Shown piece after piece: positions 33,831 to 42,375 of a DNA stretch of 64,000 nucleotides; the stretch's first letter is position 1; every line of letters begins with the position of its first letter. The notes under the pieces were generated by a model. It made no database searches and was not told the DNA's origin. It was given only the letters and a program-made list of their open reading frames with translations. Location of the stretch: positions 587,996-651,995 of the forward strand of contig NZ_LN898219.1 in NCBI RefSeq assembly GCF_001457815.1, in the 5' to 3' direction. The position numbers and the translations under genes were made by a program. Source of the DNA: Vitreoscilla massiliensis (GTDB lineage Bacteria > Pseudomonadota > Gammaproteobacteria > Burkholderiales > Neisseriaceae).

Positions 33831-34289
33831 TCAACACAAATACGAGTTGTAACTGATTTTGCTGACTTTATTGTTGTGCATGATGAAGTCAAAACCATAC
33901 GGCTCGCCGCGGGTGTTGTAAGGCATGACGCCGTTAATCATGTCAGTCGGCCCAAACGTGTGTTGGATTTTGGCGCCGTTGTCGCCTATGCCGACGCCAT
34001 TGAGTTTCCACGGTTGGGCGGTGATTTCCACATCGCTGACGATGTATTGGTGGCGTGCGGTTTCGATTAAGGTCACCACCATGCCACGGTAGTGCAATTC
34101 CAAATCGCGCGCATCACGATTGCACACATTCGGTGCGGTGTATTGTTGGCGCAGTGGTTTGCCGAGTTTTTTCTTGGTGGAATTGAGCGATTCGCCCAAG
34201 GCCACGCCTTGTACCGTAGGCATGCTGAGACTGGCCAGTGCGACACTGCCACAACCCCAAAACAACGCTGCCAGCAGCCATTTTTTCAT
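33831..34289 (-). CDS. secreted two-module (BLIP/SmpA-like) protein, paralogue of the gene at 35219
   Basis: The 152-residue product (ATG at 34289; ATGs at 34301 and 34316 are alternatives) starts with a signal peptide, MKKWLLAALFWGCGSVALA. Two similar modules follow: VQGVALGESLNSTKKKLGKP and LNGVGIGDNGAKIQHTFGPTDM. The pattern G-x-x-[LI]-G-[ED]-S-x5-[KQ]-x2-[LF]-G recalls the SmpA/OmlA and beta-lactamase-inhibitor-protein fold, but I rate that as fold-level inference. CNRDARDLELHYRGMVVTL and a final Cys in KISYNSYLC are shared with the paralogue and may form a disulfide. Function unknown. Confidence 0.75.
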   Translation of the reverse strand: MKKWLLAALFWGCGSVALASLSMPTVQGVALGESLNSTKKKLGKPLRQQYTAPNVCNRDARDLELHYRGMVVTLIETARHQYIVSDVEITAQPWKLNGVGIGDNGAKIQHTFGPTDMINGVMPYNTRGEPYGFDFIMHNNKVSKISYNSYLC

Positions 34290-34560
34290 AAATTCTTTCA
34301 TTAATGCATTAAACATTATCTGTTACGCGTAAGAGCACGAATGCTTGAGTTAGTTTCTAAAACCGTCGATATTGGTGATATTAAATCAGTATGTGTGAAA
34401 ATGGTTAAATATATGTGTTAAAGATGCGGTTTGGCGCAGCAAACTGCGTCTTGATTGTCGCGTTATGGATGACATTTGCGGCAATTAACATGAAGCCGAT
34501 GCGGCAAAGCAGTAAATTAAGGCTACAATATGCGCTGTTTAATTTTTTTGCCATGGGTGT

Positions 34561-35142
34561 ATGAACGCTAAAGCATTGGATGCGGTAAAGCCGTTTTTAG
34601 ACTGGATACCGTTAATCGTTTTTTTCTATATCTACAAAACCACCGACCACACCGGTAACCAACACATCATTGCCGCCACCTCGGGCTTGATGATTACCAC
34701 GTTGATTGTGTACGGTCTGATGTTTGTGTTGCAAAAATTCAGCTTGGAAAAACGCCAATGGCTGGTGGTGGCGTTGACGGTGATTTTCGGTGGCTTGACC
34801 ATGGCTTTTCAAGACGATTTTTACATCCGCTTGAAAGCACCGATCATCAATGCGGTGTTTGCGTTTGGCATGGCGATGAGCCCGCTGTTTTTGGACGGCA
34901 AACCGGCCATCCAAAAAATGCTTGGGCAGGTGTTTGAGATGAGCGACAAACAATGGATGAAGCTCAATTGGATTTGGGTGGCGTTCTTCTGCTTTATGGC
35001 GTTTTTGCAAGCGATGTTCGCGTTTGTGTGGAAACAGTATTGGGCGGAATTCACCGCGTTTGGCGACATCATTGTGATGGTGGTGTTTATGGTGAGCCAA
35101 TTCTGGATTTTGCGCCGCTACATGCGCCAAGATGTGAAATAA
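34561..35142 (+). CDS. yciB: YciB/IspZ family inner-membrane protein (septation protein A)
   Basis: The 193-residue polytopic protein has about five transmembrane helices and the family patterns: AVKPFLDWIPLIVFFYIYK at the start, a central GGLTMAFQDDFYIRLKAPIINAVFA, and LNWIWVAFFCFMAFL. In E. coli and Shigella YciB influences septation and envelope integrity. The length matches homologues. Paralogous secreted proteins lie on both sides of it on the opposite strand. No Shine-Dalgarno is obvious before the ATG at 34561. Confidence 0.92.
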   Translation: MNAKALDAVKPFLDWIPLIVFFYIYKTTDHTGNQHIIAATSGLMITTLIVYGLMFVLQKFSLEKRQWLVVALTVIFGGLTMAFQDDFYIRLKAPIINAVFAFGMAMSPLFLDGKPAIQKMLGQVFEMSDKQWMKLNWIWVAFFCFMAFLQAMFAFVWKQYWAEFTAFGDIIVMVVFMVSQFWILRRYMRQDVK

Positions 35143-35176
35143 GCCTGATTTGGCATTATGCTGCCACAATATGATG

Positions 35177-35208
35177 AAGCGGCCTGTAAACCCTTACAGG
35201 CCGCTTTG
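35177..35208. terminator. bidirectional DUS-pair terminator after yciB
   Basis: AAGCGGCCTGTAA (35177-35189), loop ACCC, TTACAGGCCGCTT (35194-35206), between the convergent yciB gene and the gene at 35219. Confidence 0.82.
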
Positions 35209-35218
35209 TTATGTGGAT

Positions 35219-35680
35219 TTAACACATATAAGAATTGAATTTGATGTGGCTGACTTTGCCGCCGCGCACGGTGAATTCGTAGGTTTGTCCTGATTGCGGT
35301 TCAAAATCGTAAATCATGACATTGTTGCGCATGTCGCTGCTGCCAAACACGCGCTTCACTTGGCTGGCGCTGTCGCCCAAGCGTATGCCTGAAACATTGA
35401 GCGCGGCCGAGGTGATGTCTATGCTGGAAACGCTGTATTGTTGCTTGGCGTCTGGCGACAAGGTCACCACCATGCCGGGGTAGCGCAATTGCAGGTCTGG
35501 TGCACCCTCATTGCATTCGTTCGGGTCGGTGCGGGTTTCGCTGCTGGGTTGACCCAATTGCTGTTTGACTTTGGCCAAGCTGTCGTTCAGGGTAATGCCG
35601 TTGACCAAATGGTGTTGGTTTTGCGCTTGTACCACGGCGCACAAGCTGAATAAGGCCAGCAAGCTGATGCGTTTAATCAT
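35219..35680 (-). CDS. secreted two-module (BLIP/SmpA-like) protein, paralogue of the gene at 33831
   Basis: The 153-residue product has a signal peptide (MIKRISLLALFSLCAVVQA) and two modules, VNGITLNDSLAKVKQQLGQPSS and VSGIRLGDSASQVKRVFGSSDM. These align with each other and with those of the protein at 33831. Shared between the paralogues are NECNEGAPDLQLRYPGMVVTL and the C-terminal Cys in HIKFNSYMC. A periplasmic, disulfide-bonded, inhibitor- or assembly-factor-like fold is a reasonable guess, but no function can be given. A ribosome-binding site (GGAGT) is present 6 bases before the start. Confidence 0.78.
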   Translation of the reverse strand: MIKRISLLALFSLCAVVQAQNQHHLVNGITLNDSLAKVKQQLGQPSSETRTDPNECNEGAPDLQLRYPGMVVTLSPDAKQQYSVSSIDITSAALNVSGIRLGDSASQVKRVFGSSDMRNNVMIYDFEPQSGQTYEFTVRGGKVSHIKFNSYMC

Positions 35681-35982
35681 GTTTACTCCTCAATCAAATG
35701 GCAGCGGATGGCGGCCATGAAGTCATGCGTTAATGATGGCTAAGCGGTAGCGATGCGGGGGTTACACGGTGGGTGGTTTGGGGTGAGACCGTGCTGACAG
35801 TATGGAGGTTTCATATGACAACAGACAGTGCGCAAGACACAAGGTGTGTATCGTCGTACCACAGGTAGTTGATTGTGGTTTATGTGCGCATTAATGCATG
35901 GAAAGATACACAAGCGGCCTGTAAGTTTGTTACAGGCCGCTTGCATGGGTATTGCGCATGATGGCGTTAGCCATATAGACAT
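35681..35982. other. intergenic stretch with one DUS inverted repeat
   Basis: CAAGCGGCCTGTAA (35911-35924) and TTACAGGCCGCTTG (35930-35943) form a 14-base-pair stem, the likely terminator of the GST gene on the minus strand. Nothing else is recognised. Confidence 0.6.
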
Positions 35983-36609
35983 TTATGCCGATAATTGCGC
36001 CAATTGTGCCTCGCTAATTTGGTTCATCGCTTGAAACGCGGGGCGCGCCATGATGCGGGCCAAATAGTCTTGCATCGCCGCTGTAGGGGTTAAAGCTTTG
36101 CTGCGGCTGGCAAACATCAACAAGCCCGCCAGCAATAAATCACAGGCTTGGAAGTGTGCGCCGGTTAAATATGGCTGTTGCTGCAATTGCCCATCTATGG
36201 TGGCGATGACTTGCTCCATGCTGCCATAGCCCAAGGTTTTGCGCATCGCCGGTTGTATCGGGAACTGGAACGCTACTTCCATCAGCGCTGCTTCGGCACT
36301 GCTGGCGGTGTAAAACAACCAGCGGTAATAAGCACCGCGATTGGCATCGCTCAGTGCCGGCGCCAAGTTCGCTTGTGGAAAGGCATCGGCCAAGAAGGCG
36401 ATGATGGCAGAGGCTTCGGTAATCACCGTGTCGCCGTAGCGCAACGCTGGCAATTTGCCCATGGGATTGATGGCCAAATACTCAGGCGTTTTCAAATCCT
36501 CACCGAAATTCAACACCACACACTCATATTCGGCACCACATTCTTCCAGCATCCACACCACATTGCGACCACGCGATTGTGGGTGGGTGTACAACACGAT
36601 TTTTTCCAT
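35983..36609 (-). CDS. glutathione S-transferase family protein
   Basis: This 208-residue cytosolic protein has an N-terminal thioredoxin-like domain with YTHPQSRGRNVVWMLEECG (Ser/Arg at the glutathione-activating position) and the cis-Pro region NPMGKLPAL, then VITEASAIIAFLADAFP. A helical C-terminal domain carries the N-capping Asp in ACDLLLAGLLMFA. The size and layout match bacterial beta/theta-like GSTs. The substrate is unknown. It is monocistronic. Confidence 0.9.
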   Translation of the reverse strand: MEKIVLYTHPQSRGRNVVWMLEECGAEYECVVLNFGEDLKTPEYLAINPMGKLPALRYGDTVITEASAIIAFLADAFPQANLAPALSDANRGAYYRWLFYTASSAEAALMEVAFQFPIQPAMRKTLGYGSMEQVIATIDGQLQQQPYLTGAHFQACDLLLAGLLMFASRSKALTPTAAMQDYLARIMARPAFQAMNQISEAQLAQLSA

Positions 36610-36686
36610 GAACTGTCCTTATTGGTTGTCGGTAAAGAGGCAAGGCATAGCCCAGATTGTTGCTGTTGATGATTATTGTGACATTC

Positions 36687-36698
36687 AAGCAGCCTGTA
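36687..36698 (+). repeat. DUS variant AAGCAGCCTGTA
   Basis: This copy has A at position 5 and is therefore one base away from AAGCAGCCTGCA, a known neisserial DUS dialect. It overlaps the T-run side of the terminator at 36701-36729. Confidence 0.55.
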
Positions 36699-36700
36699 AA

Positions 36701-36729
36701 TAAAAAAGACCTGCTCGGTGACAAGCAGG
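36701..36729 (-). terminator. terminator of the M20 hydrolase gene
   Basis: CCTGCT (36710-36715) and AGCAGG (36724-36729). The A-run at 36702-36707 gives T's on the minus strand after the stem. Confidence 0.75.
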
Positions 36730-36757
36730 CGGAAAAAAGAGACGGAAAAGGGGAGGA

Positions 36758-38101
36758 TTATGATTGGGCGCTGCGCCAGCTGGCTTGGACTGCATCGCGG
36801 TATTGTGGATAGTCCAACACCATGCGCACCAAGCCGTTGACGCCGGTTTTTAAGGTGGCATTGTCGACGGTGAATTCAGGGCTGTGATTGGGAGCGGCTT
36901 TGCTCAAGTCTTGCCCTGCTGGCGTGGCGCCCAAGAACACATACAAAGACGGGATTTTTTCGGCATAAAAGGCGAAGTCTTCACTCGGCGCTTGGTTGGT
37001 GGCAAGCACATGCGCTTTGCCGCCTGAGGCTTTTTGCAAACTGGCCGCCATCACTTCGGTGAGTTTAGGCTCATTCATGGTCACTGGCGCGTATGCCGCT
37101 TGTTTGACCTCGACTTGCACACCATTGGCCTTGGCGACGTTGTTCAATACCTCTGGCAAGCCTTGTACCAAGGCATTGCGGATGTCGGGATGGTTGCTGC
37201 GTATGGTGCCGGCCATGGTCACGGTTTCGGGAATGATGTTTTCCGCCGTGCCTCCATGGATGTTGCCAAACGACACCAGGCCCATGCCTTTGCTGATGTC
37301 GGCGCGACGGCTGACCAAGGTCTGCGCCTGCGCAATCATATTGGCCGCAGCCACAATCGGGTCGCGTCCTGCCCATGGCATAGAGCCGTGCACTTGCTTG
37401 CCTGTTACCGTGACTTGGAAGCCATCGGCGCTGTTGAGGGCGGCGCCGGCTTTGTAAGCGTATTCACCGCTGCGCATATTGGCCATCACGTGTTGGCCAA
37501 ACATCACCTCGGGTTTGGGATTGTTAAGCGCGCCATCGCTCATCATCTTACGTGCGCCTATGCTGGCACTTTGGCTGAAATTGTCGATGTCGGCGCCGCC
37601 TTCTTCTGCCGGTTGGAACACAAACACCACTGTGCCAGCCAATTGCTCTTTGTGCTCGGCCAAGATTTTGGCCGCACCCAATAACATGGCGGTGTGGGCA
37701 TCGTGACCACAAGCATGCATCACTTCAGTTTCCTTGCCTTGGTAAGTGGATTTGGCCTTACTGGCAAACGGCAAGCCGGTTTTTTCGGCCATGGGCAAGG
37801 CATCCATGTCGGCGCGCACCGCCATCACAGGGCCGGCTTTAGCACCTTTTAAGATGCCGATGACGCCGGTTTTGGCATAACCGGTTTTCACTTCTATGCC
37901 ATAAGACTTGAGTTCTTTTTGCACCAGTTTGGAGGTTTCAAATTCCAGATTGCCCAATTCTGGGTGCTGGTGGATGTGTTGGCGCAATTGGATGACTTGG
38001 GCATCGTTTTTTAATACGGCATCGTCTATCCAGTCGGCGTGGGCTGTGTGGGTGAGTGCCATCAGGCTGGCAATGCTTAACAGTTTCAAAGTGGTTTTCA
38101 T
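36758..38101 (-). CDS. exported M20 family metallo-amidohydrolase (amino-acyl/hippurate hydrolase type)
   Basis: The 447-residue protein has a signal peptide (MKTTLKLLSIASLMALTHTAHA), so the enzyme is likely periplasmic, unusual for this mostly cytosolic group. Metal-binding motifs are VRADMDALPM near residue 94, MHACGHDAHTAMLLGAAKIL near 128, QPAEEGG near 163 and QHVMANMRSG near 203. A lid/dimerisation domain follows (VTGKQVHGSMPWAGRDPI), and the last ligand is His in PNHSPEFTVDN. It is related to hippurate, IAA-amino-acid and N-acetyl-amino-acid hydrolases and would release amino acids from N-acyl conjugates. It has its own terminator. Confidence 0.9.
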   Translation of the reverse strand: MKTTLKLLSIASLMALTHTAHADWIDDAVLKNDAQVIQLRQHIHQHPELGNLEFETSKLVQKELKSYGIEVKTGYAKTGVIGILKGAKAGPVMAVRADMDALPMAEKTGLPFASKAKSTYQGKETEVMHACGHDAHTAMLLGAAKILAEHKEQLAGTVVFVFQPAEEGGADIDNFSQSASIGARKMMSDGALNNPKPEVMFGQHVMANMRSGEYAYKAGAALNSADGFQVTVTGKQVHGSMPWAGRDPIVAAANMIAQAQTLVSRRADISKGMGLVSFGNIHGGTAENIIPETVTMAGTIRSNHPDIRNALVQGLPEVLNNVAKANGVQVEVKQAAYAPVTMNEPKLTEVMAASLQKASGGKAHVLATNQAPSEDFAFYAEKIPSLYVFLGATPAGQDLSKAAPNHSPEFTVDNATLKTGVNGLVRMVLDYPQYRDAVQASWRSAQS

Positions 38102-38322
38102 GATGTTTTTTTATCTGTGTGTTGTGGGGCACCGCCATCTTGTCCAAGGCAATGCAGAGGAGGCGCTTGGCGTGGCGGTGGTGTGCCATGTGTGTGTCAC
38201 AGCAGCGCAAGGATAATGGAGGCGGCCACATTTGATGGCAGAGCAATGCGACATTTTCTGTTGCCAATGCGACGCCATCATGGTGGAAAATGTGATAACA
38301 GTTATGCTTAAAATAGTGCTCT

Positions 38323-38334
38323 AAGCGGCCTGTA
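38323..38334 (+). repeat. single DUS downstream of lldP
   Basis: An exact AAGCGGCCTGTA just outside the lldP terminator, without an inverted partner. Confidence 0.7.
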
Positions 38335-38338
38335 AACA

Positions 38339-38366
38339 AAAAAACCTGCTTCTTGCGAAGCAGGTT
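38339..38366 (-). terminator. terminator of lldP
   Basis: AACCTGCTTC (38343-38352), loop TTGC, GAAGCAGGTT (38357-38366). The A-run at 38338-38344 gives a T-run on the minus strand. Confidence 0.88.
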
Positions 38367-38387
38367 GGATGTTGTTGCGATGCTGGC

Positions 38388-40034
38388 TTACTTGGTGAAC
38401 AAGTGCAAAGTCCAAGGCATTACGTATTCTTGGATCACGCACAAGATGCCGACAAACGTACAGAATACCAAGCTGTGTTTCACGGTAAAGCGAAACAATT
38501 TGGATTCTTGACCTTGCAAGCCCACGGCGGCGCAAGCCACGGCGATGGATTGTGGCGAAATCATTTTGCCTGTCACACCACCGGTGGTGTTGGCAGCCAC
38601 AGCCAAGGTTGGGTCCAAGCCCAAGTGGTTGGCGGTATTGGCTTGCAAAGAGCCAAACAAGGCATTGGAAGAAGTGTCTGAACCGGTCAAGAACACGCCC
38701 AACCAACCCAAGAATGGTGAGAAGAATGGGAACAATGCGCCGGTGCCTGCCAAGACCAAAGCCAAGGTAGAAGACAAACCAGAGTAGTTGGCCACTTGTG
38801 CAAAACCCAATACCAAACCAATCGAGAACACAGACAAGCGCAATTCGTACAAGGTTTCAAAGAAAGTCTTGAAGAAGTTAGAGGCGCTGAATTTCAACAA
38901 CACGCTGGTGATGATGGCAGTAATCAAGATAGACGTACCGCTGGCACCCAAGATGTTCCATTTGAACATCGCTGCGTAAGGGGTGTTTTCCGCCACAATC
39001 GGAGCGGTTTTCATTACCAAATTGTGCAAACCAGGGAATTCAAATTCGATGGTGGAGAATTTCAACAAGCCTTGTACATCTTTAATCGACCACAATGCAA
39101 TCATCGCAGTCAAGATGATGAATGGAGACCAAGCCTTGAAAATTTGCGCGCCAGTGTATTCAGATTTGTTGGCGTCGCGGTTCAACGGTTTCATGCCTGC
39201 AAAGGTGAAGATTTCTTTTGGCTGCCATTTCTTCATGAACAAGGCCAAGCAAATCAAGCTTACCAAGGCTGAAGTGATGTCTGGCAATTCTGGGCCGATG
39301 AAGTTGGCAGTCAAGAATTGGGTGATGGCAAAGGTCACGCCGCACACCAATACTGCAGGCCAAGTTTGTTTGATGCCGCGCATGCCGTCCATCATGGCGA
39401 TCAACCAGAATGGCACAATCACCGACAAGATAGGCAATTGACGACCGGCCAATTGACCCACATGGTAAGGATCGATGCCAGACACTTGACCGGCCACAAT
39501 CACCGGCACACCCACGGCACCAAAGGCCACAGGCGCGGTGTTGGCAATCAAGCACAAACCAGCAGCGTAGAGTGGATTAAAGCCCAAACCCACCAACAAA
39601 GCAGCGGTAATCGCTACCGGAGCACCAAAACCTGCCGCGCCTTCTAAGAAAGCACCGAAACAGAAACCAACCAATAACAATTGGATGCGTTGGTCTTCGG
39701 TAATCGACATCACCGAAGCACGGATGACATCAAATTGACCGGTTTTGACGGTGATTTTGTACAAGAATACGGCGGTCACGATGATCCATGCAATCGGCCA
39801 CAAGCCGTATAAGAATCCATAAACCGCAGCCGAAACCGTCATGCTGACCGGCATTTTGTAAGCGAAGATGGCAACGGCCATCGAAATCAATAAGGTCAAT
39901 AAGCCCGCAATGTGACCCTTAAGCTTTAAACCTGCCAAAGCCACAAAGAAAAAGACGATTGGTAATAAAGCCACTGCTGCTGTGGCGTACAAGCTTCCGC
40001 CGACAGCTGTGTAATTCTGTAACCACTGTTCCAT
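38388..40034 (-). CDS. lldP: L-lactate permease
   Basis: LldP is a 12-14 helix inner-membrane lactate:H+ symporter. From the ATG at 40034 (MEQWLQNYTAVGG), 9 bases after a GGGG element, the product is 548 residues, close to E. coli LldP (551). Family motifs are FCFGAFLEGAAGFGAPVAITAALLVGLGF and FLTGSDTSSNALFGSLQANTANHLGLDP near the C-terminus. The ATG at 40040 is an alternative. It follows lutABC on the same strand after about 200 bases containing a single DUS, so it may be read from the lut promoter or from its own. It supplies substrate for LutABC. Confidence 0.95.
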   Translation of the reverse strand: MEQWLQNYTAVGGSLYATAAVALLPIVFFFVALAGLKLKGHIAGLLTLLISMAVAIFAYKMPVSMTVSAAVYGFLYGLWPIAWIIVTAVFLYKITVKTGQFDVIRASVMSITEDQRIQLLLVGFCFGAFLEGAAGFGAPVAITAALLVGLGFNPLYAAGLCLIANTAPVAFGAVGVPVIVAGQVSGIDPYHVGQLAGRQLPILSVIVPFWLIAMMDGMRGIKQTWPAVLVCGVTFAITQFLTANFIGPELPDITSALVSLICLALFMKKWQPKEIFTFAGMKPLNRDANKSEYTGAQIFKAWSPFIILTAMIALWSIKDVQGLLKFSTIEFEFPGLHNLVMKTAPIVAENTPYAAMFKWNILGASGTSILITAIITSVLLKFSASNFFKTFFETLYELRLSVFSIGLVLGFAQVANYSGLSSTLALVLAGTGALFPFFSPFLGWLGVFLTGSDTSSNALFGSLQANTANHLGLDPTLAVAANTTGGVTGKMISPQSIAVACAAVGLQGQESKLFRFTVKHSLVFCTFVGILCVIQEYVMPWTLHLFTK

Positions 40035-40215
40035 ATACATATACCCCATGAATGGTTGTGATAAATTGCTGCGCAATTTGGTGTTAATCGTGACCCGCGT
40101 GTGAAACGGATTTAATAGTTCTCTATCAATTTTGTGTGGACGGCTTTGTGCCTGTCCTATTGTTTTGTGTGTAGTGCGAGGTACTCAGTTGTGTAGGCAT
40201 GACTCCTAGGTTGGG

Positions 40216-40229
40216 TTTACAGGCCGCTT
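40216..40229 (-). repeat. single DUS between lutB and lldP
   Basis: The plus strand reads TTTACAGGCCGCTT. It is exact, without an inverted partner or T-run, so it should not stop read-through from lutB into lldP. Confidence 0.7.
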
Positions 40230-40240
40230 CTTCATGTGAT

Positions 40241-41674
40241 TCAGCGTTGTTTTTCTTTCATCAATTGATGCAAGGTTTTCTTAGCTGGCTTCAAAGGCGT
40301 GTGGTTTTGCGTCCAGCCGAATTGGCTTTTCGGGGTTAAACCACGCATGCTGGTGGCGATTTTGCCGAAATATTGGTAAACCTTATTGCCACCAAAAATG
40401 CCGTCAAACGCACGCCATGCCATTTGTTCGCTCAATTTGTGCGCCGCGCCTTGACCGCGTATCGGGTTGGCCACTTGCTCGTTCGGGTCGCGTTGCGCTT
40501 CGGTGCGCAGGCGCACCAGCAATTCAGGAATCGGAATGCGCACCGGGCAAACTTCGCCACAAGCACCGCACAGGCTAGAGGCGGTAGGCAAGTCTTTGGT
40601 CGCTTCCAAACCCATCAAATGCGGTGAAATGATTTCACCAATTGGGCCAGGGTAAGTAGTGCCGTAAGCGGCGCCACCGATGCGGGAATACACTGGGCAA
40701 TGGTTCATGCACGCGCCGCAGCGTATGCATTGCAAAGTCTTGCGCAATTGTTCATCGGCATAGGCTTGGGTGCGACCATTGTCGAGCAAGACCAAATGCA
40801 TCTCTTGCGGGCCATCCAATTCGGCACTGCGGCGTGGGCCGGTAATCATATTGAAGTAAGTGGTGATGTTGAGGCCGACCGCTGAGCGCGTGAGCAAGCT
40901 GTACAAAGGCACGACGTCGTCCAGACGCGCCACCACTTTTTCGATGCCGGTAATGGCGATGTGTACTGGCGGCACGGTGGTGGACAGACGGCCATTGCCC
41001 TCGTTTTCCACCAAGCACAGCGTGCCGGTTTCGGCCACGGCAAAATTCACCCCTGACAAACCGACATCGGCAGTGCGATACACATCGCGCAGCGCTTGGC
41101 GGCCGATTTGAATCATTTCATCGACGTCATCGGTAAGCGGGGTGTGTAAATTGTCGTGGAACAATTTGGAGATTTGCTGTTTGGTTTTGTGGATGGCTGG
41201 CATCACGATGTGGGTCGGCTTTTCGTGCGCCATTTGCACGATGTATTCGCCCATGTCGCTTTCTATCGCCTCTTTGCCACGCGCTTCCAGATAGTGGTTC
41301 AATTCCACTTCTTCACTCACCATGGACTTGCCTTTGACCATCAACTTGCCGTTGTGCTGGTCCATGATGCCATCGATGATTTGGCACGCTTCGGCTGGGG
41401 TTTCGGCCCAGTGCACGGTCACGCCCAAACGGGTCAGATTGGCTTCCAACTGTTCCAACAGTTCTGGCAAGCGGGACAGCGAGCGTTTGCGCACGTGTTC
41501 ACACAAGGTGCGCAAAGCCTGTAATTCATGCTCGTCTGACAACACCGCTTTGCGTTTGGCCATCAAGCCATCCATGGCGGTGCGCAAGCTGATGCGCAAA
41601 GGCTCATCGGCCAACGCGGTTTTGGCATTGGCTTTGAAGGTTTCCGGGATAAAGTGTACGGTTTGCTCGTTCAT
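40241..41674 (-). CDS. lutB: L-lactate oxidation iron-sulfur protein LutB
   Basis: The 477-residue LutB subunit of the LutABC lactate dehydrogenase combines an N-terminal LUD domain (about residues 60-300, with VGLSGVNFAVAETGTLCLVENEGNGR) and two C-terminal [4Fe-4S] motifs, CIRCGACMNHCPVY near residue 310 and CGACGEVCPVRIPIPELL near 362. This is the standard LutB plan. Its ATG overlaps the lutC stop by four bases (ATGA). In Bacillus and neisserial relatives the complex oxidises L-lactate to pyruvate. Confidence 0.95.
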   Translation of the reverse strand: MNEQTVHFIPETFKANAKTALADEPLRISLRTAMDGLMAKRKAVLSDEHELQALRTLCEHVRKRSLSRLPELLEQLEANLTRLGVTVHWAETPAEACQIIDGIMDQHNGKLMVKGKSMVSEEVELNHYLEARGKEAIESDMGEYIVQMAHEKPTHIVMPAIHKTKQQISKLFHDNLHTPLTDDVDEMIQIGRQALRDVYRTADVGLSGVNFAVAETGTLCLVENEGNGRLSTTVPPVHIAITGIEKVVARLDDVVPLYSLLTRSAVGLNITTYFNMITGPRRSAELDGPQEMHLVLLDNGRTQAYADEQLRKTLQCIRCGACMNHCPVYSRIGGAAYGTTYPGPIGEIISPHLMGLEATKDLPTASSLCGACGEVCPVRIPIPELLVRLRTEAQRDPNEQVANPIRGQGAAHKLSEQMAWRAFDGIFGGNKVYQYFGKIATSMRGLTPKSQFGWTQNHTPLKPAKKTLHQLMKEKQR

Positions 41675-42375
41675 GCGCTTGCCTCCACATCGCTGATGGC
41701 GATTTCGTCTGGCAACACCGCCAACACCACCAAATCGCGTGGGCCGTGGGCGCCGAAAGCCAAGGTCAATTGTATGTCTGAGGTCTTGGATGGACCTGAA
41801 ATCAACACCACATTGGTGGGCATGCCCGCTGGCATGTGTTCACCGTGCATGGCATTGTAAAAATCGTCGTACAAAGTGGTGGTATCGAATAAAGCAATGT
41901 GTATTGGCGGCACCAAACTCATGGTGCGCGGTTGTTCTGGCGTCGGCCACAACAATAAAGTACCGGTATGGGCAATGCCGGCTTTGATGTCGGTGAAACC
42001 CGCATCAATGTCAGCAAACAATTCGTCTTTCCAGTCTTCGAGCTTGCGGTCAAAGGCGGTGATGTGGGTTTCAGGCCGCTTGTGTTGTAATACGGTTGCC
42101 GCTTGTTGGCCGTGCGCGGTTTGCATCGGCATCACGATATTGTGTATGCCTTTTTCGGCCACCACTTCGGCAAAGCGCTCCGCCCAATTGTGTTGATGAC
42201 ACCAGATGATTTCGCCTTTGACTTTGCGCATGGTCGCGGCCCAGTGCTGCAAGCGCTGCGCAGGCGTGTCCCAATGCGGGGTCATTTCGGCATAGTATTC
42301 TTGCGTTTGTGGCTCGGCCAACGGAATGGCATTGGCAGCACGCAGCTTGGCAAAGATGTTGTCACGGGCGCTCAT
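41671..42375 (-). CDS. lutC: L-lactate oxidation protein LutC (LUD domain)
   Basis: This 234-residue LUD-domain protein contains FTDIKAGIAHTGTLLLWPTPEQPRTMSLVPPIHIAL and VLISGPSKTSDIQLTLAFGAHGPRDLVVLAVL, the conserved LutC/YkgG segments. It starts on the TAATG junction with lutA (one-base overlap) and overlaps lutB by four bases, so all three genes are tightly coupled. The gene order here is lutA-lutC-lutB rather than lutA-lutB-lutC. Confidence 0.93.
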   Translation of the reverse strand: MSARDNIFAKLRAANAIPLAEPQTQEYYAEMTPHWDTPAQRLQHWAATMRKVKGEIIWCHQHNWAERFAEVVAEKGIHNIVMPMQTAHGQQAATVLQHKRPETHITAFDRKLEDWKDELFADIDAGFTDIKAGIAHTGTLLLWPTPEQPRTMSLVPPIHIALFDTTTLYDDFYNAMHGEHMPAGMPTNVVLISGPSKTSDIQLTLAFGAHGPRDLVVLAVLPDEIAISDVEASA

